From: Lachnospiraceae bacterium
GTDB lineage: Bacteria; Bacillota; Clostridia; Lachnospirales; Lachnospiraceae
Assembly (NCBI GenBank): GCA_900770785.1
Contig: CAAGLJ010000129.1
Location: 1 to 39,941 of the forward strand
Length of the DNA: 39,941 bases
Reading direction: 5' to 3'
This document shows, piece by piece, positions 1-6,495 of this stretch. How positions within the stretch are numbered: the stretch's first letter is position 1; every line of letters begins with the position of its first letter. Under the pieces are notes generated by a model, which worked only from the letters and a program-made list of their open reading frames with translations, ran no database searches and was not told the DNA's origin. Made by a program: the position numbers and the translations under genes.

Positions 1-119
1 ACAATCGCAGCTGGAGCCATTTATGCCATGGTCAAAAGACCTGCCTGTCGATTGCTACAGCAAGCGTCGCGACTAAGCGGCGCTTAAATTTATCTGAGAG
101 CGAGCGTTTTGACGCTTAC
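1..119 (+). mobile_element. Right end of an IS66-family insertion sequence
   Basis: The contig starts inside this element. The terminal sequence read inward from position 119 (reverse complement of 100-119) begins GTAAGCGTC, matching the GTAAGCG terminus known for IS66-family inverted repeats. It lies 43 bp after the stop of a transposase-like reading frame. IS66 elements make 8-bp target duplications, so positions 120-127 would be the right copy; the left copy is outside the window. The contig break here is typical of a repeated IS. Confidence 0.6.
2..76 (+). CDS. IS66-type transposase, last 24 codons (partial)
   Basis: Only the C-terminal tail is present, in frame 2, ending at TAA 74-76. 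The visible residues include a PWS-x(4)-P stretch followed by a Cys, which resembles the C-terminal tail of IS66-type transposases, where a motif such as LLPWS..IP..C sits just before the stop. The identification rests mainly on the IS66-like terminal repeat just downstream. The 5' part, with the DDE catalytic core, is off the contig. Confidence 0.45.
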   Translation, partial: QSQLEPFMPWSKDLPVDCYSKRRD

Positions 120-145
120 ACAGATTTAGAAAAAATGCTATCAAG

Positions 146-349
146 CTACTCGGTTTTATCATGTACAAGAACATCCTGTACCTCGCAGTTTAAGATATAA
201 CATAAATCATCAAGGGTTTTAGTTGTAATTGGTAGACCTTTCTTTATACGGTGGATAGTATTCGCCGACAAACCCTGCTTATAAATTAAATTGTATTCTG
301 TAATATTTTGTTTTTTCATTGTATCAAATAATGGTTGATAAGAAATCAT
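146..349 (-). CDS. Small Cro/C1-type HTH transcriptional regulator
   Basis: The 67-residue protein is essentially one helix-turn-helix domain of the XRE superfamily (short HTH_26/YozG-like type). A predicted recognition region around residues 25-40 (GLSANTIHRIKKG) is followed by the typical TLDDLCYILNCEVQDVL helix pair. The start is supported by AAGGAG six bases upstream. It is divergent from the Sel1 lipoprotein gene, and the shared 113-bp intergenic region contains a strong promoter with an embedded imperfect palindrome. Autoregulation and repression of the divergent gene are therefore likely, though inferred. Such single-domain regulators are common in mobile elements. Confidence 0.85.
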   Translation of the reverse strand: MISYQPLFDTMKKQNITEYNLIYKQGLSANTIHRIKKGLPITTKTLDDLCYILNCEVQDVLVHDKTE

Positions 350-387
350 AATGAGCTCCTTTTGATTACCTTATCATGCTTAAATTA

Positions 388-416
388 TTGACTATACTTA
401 ACATATTGAGTATAAT
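388..416 (+). promoter_or_regulatory. Sigma-A promoter for the Sel1 lipoprotein, with candidate operator
   Basis: TTGACT (388-393) and TATAAT (411-416) are separated by exactly 17 bp, a near-consensus housekeeping promoter 47 bp upstream of the lipoprotein start. Positions 393-414 form an imperfect palindrome (18 of 22 positions symmetric, arms TATACT/AGTATA) that fills the spacer. A repressor bound there would block RNA polymerase; the divergent HTH protein is the obvious candidate. Confidence 0.75.
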
Positions 417-462
417 GAAAATGTTACTCAAAAAACTTAAAAGTAATGAGAGGAAATGGCAA

Positions 463-1995
463 ATGAAAAGAAAATTAGTAGCTGTATTATTGTGTGGAAT
501 TTTAGCAATTTCAACACTGGCAGCATGTGGCAGTACAAAGGAGACTGACGTTGCAACGAAAAATACCGTGGAAGAAAGTGATGAAGAGGCCGCAAAAGAA
601 GCTTATGAAGCAGGTCAAGCTTGTCTTTATGGCTTGGATGGACAGAAAAAAGATTTGGAGGCTGCATATAATTATTTTGAAAAAGCTCTTGAGTTAGGAA
701 AGACAGAAGCTAATTTCTATCTGGGAGTACTGTATGACTGGGAAAGTTATCCGGAGCAGGATTATGAAAAGGCAAGAGCCTATTATGAAGCGGCAGGGGA
801 GAATCCCTATGCTTATGTTTCTTTAGGATTTAATAATTACTATGGTCAGGGTGGAGAAGTTAATAAAGAAAAAGGAAAAGAATATTTCGAAAAAGCGATT
901 GCTCTTGGGTGTAATGATGGCTATTTGGGATTAGGAGATATAGCAAAGAGTGAAGAAGATTATGCTGCGGCAATGGAAAACTATAATTTGGTTATAGAAA
1001 ACGGTACAGAATCGTTGTATGTAAGGACGGCTATGCGCGATATTGCTTTGCTTTACAGAGGTGGATTGGGAGTAGAACAAGACCAAACAAAAGCCATGGA
1101 GTGGTATGAGAAAGCGGCAGAGCAGGGAGATGCCACATCCATGATTGCTATTGCTGTTCTTTACAGAGATGGTTTGGGAGTAGAACAAGACGGAACAAAA
1201 GCCATAGAGTGGAATGAGAAAGCGGCAGAAGCAGGAAATAGTAACGGTTACAATGAGATAGGTTACATGTATTACGCCGGAATAGGAGTAGAGCAGGATT
1301 ACACAAAAGCCCTGGAATGGTGGGAGAAAGGAGCAGAGCAGGGAAATGCTACATCCATGGCTAATATCGGACATCTCTACAGTGATGGATTGGGAGTAGA
1401 ACAGGATGGAGCAAAAGCCATAGAGTGGTTTGAGAAAGCGGCAGAAGCAGGATATAGTGACGGTTATAGTTTTATAGGTATAATGTATTACGGCGGAAAC
1501 GGAGTAGAGCAGGATTACACAAAAGCCATGGAATGGTATGAGAAAGGAGCAGAGCAGGGAAATGCCGCATGCATGCTTGCTATCGCCGGTCTTTATAGAG
1601 ATGGCTTGGGTGTAGAACAAGACGGAACAAAAGCCATAGAGTGGTTTGAGAAAGCGGCAGAAGCAGGAATAAGTGAATGTTACAGATGGATAGGATTAAT
1701 GTATTACTACGGAAACGGAGTAGAACAGGATTACACAAAAGCCCTGGAATTGTTTGAGAAAGGAGTGGAGCAGGAGGATGCAGAATCAATGTCTATGCTC
1801 GGTTATATGTATTACGAAGGAAACGGAGTAGAGCAGGATTACACAAAAGCCCTGGAATTGTTTGAGAAAGGAGCAGAACTGGGAAATGTAGATTCAATGG
1901 GCATGCTTGCTGTTATGTATTACTACGGAAACGGAGTAGAGCAGAATCATGAAAAGGCAATGGAGTGGTCTGAGAAAGTCGAAGAAGCAGAATAA
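463..1995 (+). CDS. Sel1-repeat (SLR/TPR-like) lipoprotein
   Basis: This is a 510-residue exported lipoprotein. Residues 1-22 form a lipoprotein signal peptide with lipobox LAAC (Cys22), followed by an acidic linker. From about residue 45 to the end run 11-12 Sel1-like repeats of 36 residues, recognisable by G-x-GVEQD-x-x-KA-x-EW-x-EKAAE-x-G. Repeats alternate between two types (GLGVEQDGTKAIEW and GVEQDYTKALEW), giving a 72-residue higher-order period. Sel1 repeats form alpha-solenoids that scaffold protein-protein contacts. I chose ATG 463 because GAGAGGAAA lies six bases upstream and the signal peptide begins there; an in-frame ATG at 376 lies inside the promoter. Exact partners cannot be inferred. 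Confidence 0.9.
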   Translation: MKRKLVAVLLCGILAISTLAACGSTKETDVATKNTVEESDEEAAKEAYEAGQACLYGLDGQKKDLEAAYNYFEKALELGKTEANFYLGVLYDWESYPEQDYEKARAYYEAAGENPYAYVSLGFNNYYGQGGEVNKEKGKEYFEKAIALGCNDGYLGLGDIAKSEEDYAAAMENYNLVIENGTESLYVRTAMRDIALLYRGGLGVEQDQTKAMEWYEKAAEQGDATSMIAIAVLYRDGLGVEQDGTKAIEWNEKAAEAGNSNGYNEIGYMYYAGIGVEQDYTKALEWWEKGAEQGNATSMANIGHLYSDGLGVEQDGAKAIEWFEKAAEAGYSDGYSFIGIMYYGGNGVEQDYTKAMEWYEKGAEQGNAACMLAIAGLYRDGLGVEQDGTKAIEWFEKAAEAGISECYRWIGLMYYYGNGVEQDYTKALELFEKGVEQEDAESMSMLGYMYYEGNGVEQDYTKALELFEKGAELGNVDSMGMLAVMYYYGNGVEQNHEKAMEWSEKVEEAE

Positions 1996-2059
1996 AGAAT
2001 ATTTGCTCTATTGTAAAATGTGGTAGTGTAAAAAAGTTTGTGTTTCTGGTAAAAAATGG

Positions 2060-2107
2060 CTCCTTTTTGGTAAGAATTCAGATATAACAATTCTTATCGA
2101 AAAGGAG
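2060..2107 (+). promoter_or_regulatory. Hairpin sequestering the ribosome site of the Xis chimera
   Basis: Positions 2060-2078 pair with 2089-2107 over 19 consecutive positions (two G-U pairs) around a 10-nt loop. The 3' arm ends in AAAAGGAG, the Shine-Dalgarno of the gene starting at 2115. A transcript entering from upstream would fold the ribosome site away. Insertion sequences are known to use such structures to silence read-through expression. The surrounding 1996-2059 holds no gene; a possible IS256-type terminus lies around 2020-2045 but I cannot prove it. Confidence 0.7.
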
Positions 2108-2114
2108 TATTTTT

Positions 2115-2402
2115 ATGGCGGTTGCAAAGGAACAAATTCGACAGATTATTTCAGAAAACAACATTAGTAGCGTTGCCGATGTATACACGCTTCTGAAAAA
2201 CAAGATGGAAGAAAAAATTGCGTTAAAGGACAAGCCCACGCTGACGATTGAAGAAGCTTCGTCCTTATATAATATCGGGGAGCATAAGTTAAGGGAACTT
2301 ACAGATTTCGATACTTGTAATTTTGTTCTTTATGTAGGTCGTAAGAGACTTATCAAAAGAAAACAATTTGATGATTATATTGCAAGAGCATTTTCAATTT
2401 AG
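2115..2402 (+). CDS. Chimeric excisionase: IS256-like transposase start fused to Tn916-type Xis
   Basis: Residues 1 to about 30 (AKEQIRQIISENNISSVADV and onward) resemble the N-terminus of clostridial IS256-family transposases. From about residue 38 the protein becomes a Tn916/Tn1549-type excisionase: TLTIEEAS, then IGEHKLRELTD, then GRKRLIKRKQFDDYI, the small winged-helix directionality factor that partners a tyrosine integrase. The reading frame is open across the junction, giving 95 residues. It precedes a truncated integrase, as Xis does in that family, so this is the relic right end of an element. Whether the fusion still binds DNA is unknown. Its ribosome site is buried in the upstream hairpin. 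The IS256 assignment is from memory of family sequences and should be aligned. Confidence 0.65.
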   Translation: MAVAKEQIRQIISENNISSVADVYTLLKNKMEEKIALKDKPTLTIEEASSLYNIGEHKLRELTDFDTCNFVLYVGRKRLIKRKQFDDYIARAFSI

Positions 2403-2413
2403 GGTATTTTTCG

Positions 2414-2451
2414 GAAGGCTGACGTGTTATAATTAAGGCAGGTCAGCTTTC
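2414..2451 (+). terminator. Hairpin between xis and int
   Basis: GAAGGCTGAC (2414-2423) pairs with GTCAGCTTTC (2442-2451) with one G-U pair, followed by a short pyrimidine stretch. It sits between the excisionase stop and the integrase ribosome site (AAAGGAG, 2461-2467), where it could tune integrase expression or partly terminate transcription. Confidence 0.45.
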
Positions 2452-2473
2452 TGTCATAAGAAAGGAGATAGCA

Positions 2474-2833
2474 ATGGCAGAAAGACGAAAAGACTCAAAA
2501 GGCAGAGTATTAAAGGAGAACGAATTACAAAGAAAAGATGGAACATATCAATACAGATGGAGAACATCAGACCATAAGAGACATTCTATTTATGCTCCGA
2601 CACTTGAAGAACTGCGTGAGAAAGAGAAGGTAGTCTTAAAAGATAAGAGCGATGGAATTAAGACAAACGCACAGAAAGTCACTTTGAATGATGTCTACGA
2701 TTTGTGGGTACAGCTTAAGAAAGGACTGAAAGATAATACCTTCCAGAATTACAAATATATGTATGAGCAGTTTGTTAGACCCACTTTACACCCAACTTAC
2801 GCCCATTCCGTGAGAAACAGTGAGATATTATGA
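2474..2833 (+). pseudogene. Truncated Tn916/Tn1549-type tyrosine integrase
   Basis: Residues 1-105 match the N-terminal arm-binding domain (RRKDSKGRVLKENE, QRKDGTYQYRW, YAPTLEELREKEK) and the start of the core-binding domain (LNDVYDLWVQLKKGLKDNTF) of Tn916-family integrases, which are usually about 400 residues. Similarity stops near position 2784 after FVRPT; the last 14 residues before the stop at 2833 are unrelated. The whole catalytic domain (R-H-R-Y) is missing, so it cannot recombine DNA. The truncation point marks the boundary of a later insertion or deletion. The start is supported by AAAGGAG upstream of ATG 2474. Confidence 0.85.
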
Positions 2834-3036
2834 TAAGAGACAAAAATGAGGAATGTTGGAAAGTCATGAAATATAAGCAAATGCGAATAGATGAGGTTGG
2901 GCGTCTGTATCAAGACGGATTTCCCCACGATGAAGAGTTTGGATAAATAAAGTGGCTTGAAATGGGCAGAAGACTTCAACAGAAATAAATATTGAAAGGG
3001 TAAGTAACTTGAAGCAACTCTTGCGATGGAGGGAAA
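2834..3036. other. Junction segment between truncated integrase and rhodanese gene
   Basis: This 203-bp stretch contains no recognisable gene. A 38-codon frame on the plus strand (2830-2946) has no good ribosome site and matches nothing I know. The unrelated sequence starting near 2785 shows that a different DNA block begins here. GGAGGG at 3028-3033 is the ribosome site of the next gene. Confidence 0.5.
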
Positions 3037-3531
3037 ATGAGAAAAAGGACAATACTTATTCTGGCAGGAGTAGCTGTTTGTGCTATTGCTGCTGCAATTG
3101 CAGTCAGGTTGAACATATCTGTTAATCGGGAGGATACATCGATATCAATTATCGGTGGAGCGGATGGTCCAACATCAATTTTTATAGCCGGGAAAATACC
3201 GGGAGAAGGTGAGAAAGGGGCTGAATATACCTCTATGACTATGGAAGAGGCGAAGGAATGCTTTCAGGCTTCTGGTGATTATTTAATTGTGGATGTCAGA
3301 AGTGCAGATGAGTATGCAGAGGGACATATCCCGGGAGCGATCAATATAGCAAATGAGGATATAATAGCAAGTGAACCGGCAGAGCTTCCGGATAAGAATC
3401 AGACAATATATGTTTACTGTAGGAGTGGAAACAGGAGCAAGCAGGCATCAGCTAAGCTCGCAGCTATGGGATATAAGAATATTATTGAATTTGGTGGAAT
3501 CCTTGATTGGACAGGAGAGATTGAGAAGTAG
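3037..3531 (+). CDS. Membrane-anchored rhodanese-domain protein
   Basis: The 164-residue protein has an N-terminal hydrophobic helix (about 5-23), suggesting a signal anchor with the rest outside. Residues 35-50 read SISIIGGADGPTSIF, a motif I know from the beta subunit of Na+-translocating decarboxylases and oddly isolated here. Residues 65-164 form a rhodanese domain: LIVDVRSADEYAEGHIPGA, then the active loop CRSGNRS with catalytic Cys128, then FGGILDW near the end. Rhodaneses carry sulfane sulfur as a Cys persulfide. Its stop abuts the start of the ArsC-like gene, so the two are co-translated. The function is probably sulfur transfer or thiol redox at the membrane; substrate unknown. Confidence 0.88.
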   Translation: MRKRTILILAGVAVCAIAAAIAVRLNISVNREDTSISIIGGADGPTSIFIAGKIPGEGEKGAEYTSMTMEEAKECFQASGDYLIVDVRSADEYAEGHIPGAINIANEDIIASEPAELPDKNQTIYVYCRSGNRSKQASAKLAAMGYKNIIEFGGILDWTGEIEK

Positions 3532-3873
3532 ATGAATATACAGATTTTCGGCACAAGAAAGTGCAATGATACAAAGAAGGCTGAACGTTTTTTCAAAGAA
3601 CGTGGTATCAAATATCATTTTATCGATATGAAAGAAAAGGGTATGAGTAAGGGAGAGTTTACTTCTGTTGCTCAGGCTAATGGTGGAATCGAGAATATGA
3701 TCAATTGGGAGGGCAGGGATCAGGATACACTTGCTCTGATTAAGTATATTGCGGATGAAGATAAGCTGGAGAAGGTTCTGGAGAATCCGCAGGTAATCAA
3801 GACACCGGTTGTCAGAAATGGAAAACAGTCTACACTTGGCTATCAGCCGGAGGTTTGGAAGGTCTGGTTTTAG
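3532..3873 (+). CDS. ArsC/Spx-family thioredoxin-fold protein
   Basis: This 113-residue protein has the length and layout of the ArsC/Spx family: IQIFGTRKCNDTKKAERFF with Cys11 as nucleophile (the CxxC partner is Thr14), a helix-rich middle, and the cis-proline region near KTPVVRNGK followed by GYQPEVW. Family members are arsenate reductases or RNA-polymerase-binding regulators. This one lacks obvious arsenical neighbours and instead sits between a rhodanese and a glutaredoxin-like gene, so a thiol-redox role is more likely than arsenate resistance. The ATG directly follows the upstream stop without a strong ribosome site, implying translational coupling. Confidence 0.82.
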   Translation: MNIQIFGTRKCNDTKKAERFFKERGIKYHFIDMKEKGMSKGEFTSVAQANGGIENMINWEGRDQDTLALIKYIADEDKLEKVLENPQVIKTPVVRNGKQSTLGYQPEVWKVWF

Positions 3874-3909
3874 AGTGATTGAAAAGATGGATTAAGGTAG
3901 GTGGAGATA

Positions 3910-4230
3910 ATGAAAGTATATGGAGCAGATATTTGTATTGATTGCAGAAACTATAAGGCAATTCAAAAAGCCAGAGGATTCCGGGCAGAGTATATCGATA
4001 TAACAGAGAATACCGATAATCTGAAAGAGTTCTTACAGATGAGAGATAATGATCCGATATTTGAATCGGTTAGAGCACATAGCGGAATTGGAATCCCTCT
4101 ATTTGTCAGAGAAGATGGAGAAAAAACCTTTGACATTGATGAGGCGTTCTCATGGATTGGGCAGAAGCCGGTTAGAAAAGAGGAAATAGCAGAGCAGGGA
4201 AACACATGTGGAATAAATGGCTGCAAGTAG
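3910..4230 (+). CDS. Glutaredoxin-like protein
   Basis: The 106-residue thioredoxin-fold protein has an N-terminal beta strand (MKVYGADIC) followed by the redox motif C-I-D-C (Cys9, Cys12), a helix, YIDIT, and the glutaredoxin-type GIGIPLFVRED loop with its cis-proline. Two further cysteines lie in the tail (CGINGC). I prefer ATG 3910 (AGGTGG five bases upstream) over the in-frame GTG 3901 because the fold starts there. It is the third gene of a thiol-chemistry cluster with the rhodanese and ArsC-like genes and could reduce or recharge them. The client is not identifiable. Confidence 0.8.
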   Translation: MKVYGADICIDCRNYKAIQKARGFRAEYIDITENTDNLKEFLQMRDNDPIFESVRAHSGIGIPLFVREDGEKTFDIDEAFSWIGQKPVRKEEIAEQGNTCGINGCK

Positions 4231-4441
4231 TAGTTGAGGGGGAGGGCTGTAGGACTTTAAAGATTTCTCCGGACTATGCCGGACAGATGGAACTGTTTGA
4301 AGGGCTTTCCATCTGGCAGGAAGAAAAGCACTGGAAAAACAACTGCGGTATATGCAGTCGTTGCATCATAGAATAAAGTGTTGCATAGGACAATCTGGTA
4401 CAGAAATAAAATAAGAAAGAACAGGGCAAAGGGGAAGCATT
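4231..4441 (+). other. Gene-free stretch with a possible 3' gene remnant
   Basis: No complete gene is visible. One plus-strand frame (about 4233-4376) reads ISPDYAGQMELFEGLSIW and ends with NNCGICSRCIIE and a stop. It looks protein-like with a possible metal-binding CxxCxxC end, but lacks a convincing start or ribosome site. It may be the tail of a gene cut off when the recombinase unit arrived. AGGGGAAG at about 4430-4437 is the ribosome site for the next gene. Confidence 0.35.
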
Positions 4442-4714
4442 ATGGAGTTATCAATAGAAGAATTAAAACGTATGGAGTCTATGAATATCATGGACTTAAA
4501 ACGGGAGGAACTTGCTAATGCAGAGGACATTGTGATTGATACCAAGCGGTGTGTGGAAAGCCGCATTAAATCATATATGGAACAAACAGGCAATCCATTT
4601 GCTCAGAATGTAGGAGAATATATTTTGCAGATTGGTTTTATGGAGGGAACAAATGATTTGATTGATGACCGTATGATTTTGCTGACTAAGCGGAAAACGC
4701 AGATTATGGTCTGA
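4442..4714 (+). CDS. Small DUF6870-like protein preceding the recombinases
   Basis: This 90-residue soluble protein has no signal or membrane segment. The pattern of an N-terminal helix (SIEELKRMESMNIMDL), a DIVIDTK strand and then ESRIKSYMEQTGNPF matches my recollection of DUF6870, a family found next to large serine recombinases in Firmicute mobile elements. It lies 53 bp upstream of the first recombinase, in the same orientation, so probably in one transcript. A helper role such as recombination directionality factor is possible but unproven. Confidence 0.6.
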   Translation: MELSIEELKRMESMNIMDLKREELANAEDIVIDTKRCVESRIKSYMEQTGNPFAQNVGEYILQIGFMEGTNDLIDDRMILLTKRKTQIMV

Positions 4715-4767
4715 TAAATGTCGAAAGTGCTTTACATTCAAAAAGTATTTGATCTGGAGGAATGCAG

Positions 4768-6495
4768 ATGAAAGCAAAAGAGTTTTATCATGTAGCCATT
4801 TATCTTCGTTTAAGTCGTGATGATATTTCCACCTCTGGAGGAACGGGCATTGACGGCAATATTGCCACGGGACGTGGCAAAGCAGAAAGCAATAGTATCA
4901 GCTCACAAAGAGACATGATCCGTTCCTATATCAGAAAGCAGGATAACATGGAAATCTACGATATATATATAGATGACGGTTTTTCAGGAGCGAATTTTGA
5001 CAGACCGGAATTTAAGCGAATGATGCAGGATGTAGAGGCGGGAAATGTGGATTGTGTCATTGTAAAGGACTTATCCAGATTAGGACGAGATTATATAGAA
5101 GCCGGGCGGTTAATTCAAAAGACCTTCCCGGCTTTTTCTGTACGGTTTATCGCCCTGACAGACCATTTTGATTCGTTGACAGCGGATTACAATGAGACAT
5201 CTTTGGTAGTTCCTGTGAAGAACTTTGTTAATGACTCTTATGCAAGGGATATTTCGGGTAAAGTGAGAAGCCATCAGAAAGTCAAACGGGAAAAGGGAGA
5301 TTTTATCGGTGCTTTTGCTATATACGGATATAGGAAAAGTGATGCAAACAGACATCTTCTGGTGCCGGATGGCTATGCGGCGGATATTGTACGAAAAATT
5401 TTTGCATGGAAGCTTGACGGTTACAGTAACCTTGCCATTGCACAGCGGCTTAATGGAATGGGGATTCTCTCCCCCATGGAATATAAAAAGGTCCAGGGGG
5501 ATAAATTTCAGACCGGATTTGTGACCGGGGTAAAAGCTAATTGGTCAGCCGTTGCAATAAAGCGGATTCTGACAAACGAAAATTACACCGGAACATTGGT
5601 ACAGGGGAAAGAAGAAAAGATAAATTATAAAGTGAAGAAGTCTGTCAGAAAACCTGAGGAAGAATGGACGAAGGTGCAGAAAGCTCATGAAACCATTATT
5701 CCTCAGGAAGATTATGAGATTGTGCAGGACTTGTTGAAAATAGATACTCGTGCAGGAAACGGTGAGAAAAAGGCACACATCTATGTGGGACTTCTGTTTT
5801 GTGGTGACTGTATGGAGCCGATGATACGCAGGGTAAACCGTTATAAAGGAAAGGAAAGGGTCTCTTTTATCTGCTCCACGAAGAATAAAGGCGGGGATTG
5901 TGGCAGACACACGATCTCAGAGGAAGATTTGAACCATCTTATACTGACTGGTCTGAAACAGCAGGTTTTATTGGGGTTAAATAAAGGCAGGGTACTTGAG
6001 GCTGTAGAGCAGATGGAGATAAGCTTCGATGAAGTGGCAGCTTTTGATAAAGAGATTGAAAGACTGCACAGCGAGCAGGAGAAATACCGGTCACTTCGGG
6101 CTGGTTTATGTGAGGACTTAAAGAAAAAAATCATCACGGAGGGGGATTTTAAGAATTTCAAAGAAATTTACGAGAAACGTTATCAGGAGCTTCAGCAGGC
6201 TATCGGCAATCAGAAGGAAACGGTAAAGAAGCTCTTTAAGTCGGCAGTTAAGGCAGGCGTTAATCTGGAACGGATGAAAACGGTAATGCAGATTACAGAA
6301 CTTGACCGTATGACATTGGTTTCTTTTGTGAAACGGATACTTGTGTATGAAGATAAGCGTGTATATCTGGAAATGAGATGTAAGGAGCTGTTTTCGAAGG
6401 TGATTGAGCCGGCAGACCATGTGGAGAAGCATGAACGGCTTAGAAAGGGGGAAAATCCGGCTTTGCCGACTTGTGTAAATGGCAAGAACCTCTAA
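4768..6495 (+). CDS. Large serine recombinase 1
   Basis: The 575-residue protein has the full large-serine-recombinase architecture. The N-terminal resolvase domain (about 5-170) has catalytic Ser16 in YLRLSRDD and the arginine motif DLSRLGRDYIEAG. A recombinase domain follows (about 190-300; YGYRK, ILTNENYTGTLVQGK). The zinc ribbon (about 345-395) has CGDC and later Cys residues, and a coiled-coil helix lies at about 430-500. It would catalyse directional integration or excision between short att sites. ATG 4768 sits seven bases after GGAGG; ATG 4762 is too close to that site. Its last 17 bases overlap recombinase 2, so they are coupled. Confidence 0.93.
   Translation: MKAKEFYHVAIYLRLSRDDISTSGGTGIDGNIATGRGKAESNSISSQRDMIRSYIRKQDNMEIYDIYIDDGFSGANFDRPEFKRMMQDVEAGNVDCVIVKDLSRLGRDYIEAGRLIQKTFPAFSVRFIALTDHFDSLTADYNETSLVVPVKNFVNDSYARDISGKVRSHQKVKREKGDFIGAFAIYGYRKSDANRHLLVPDGYAADIVRKIFAWKLDGYSNLAIAQRLNGMGILSPMEYKKVQGDKFQTGFVTGVKANWSAVAIKRILTNENYTGTLVQGKEEKINYKVKKSVRKPEEEWTKVQKAHETIIPQEDYEIVQDLLKIDTRAGNGEKKAHIYVGLLFCGDCMEPMIRRVNRYKGKERVSFICSTKNKGGDCGRHTISEEDLNHLILTGLKQQVLLGLNKGRVLEAVEQMEISFDEVAAFDKEIERLHSEQEKYRSLRAGLCEDLKKKIITEGDFKNFKEIYEKRYQELQQAIGNQKETVKKLFKSAVKAGVNLERMKTVMQITELDRMTLVSFVKRILVYEDKRVYLEMRCKELFSKVIEPADHVEKHERLRKGENPALPTCVNGKNL

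Noticed and set aside
931..1620. Long open frame on the minus strand inside the Sel1 gene
   Set aside because: It is the antisense of the repeats; its apparent repeats mirror the Sel1 periodicity, and there is no ribosome site or family match.
3532..3873. Arsenate-resistance operon
   Set aside because: There is an ArsC-fold protein but no ArsR, ArsB or Acr3 nearby; neighbours are rhodanese and glutaredoxin-like genes.
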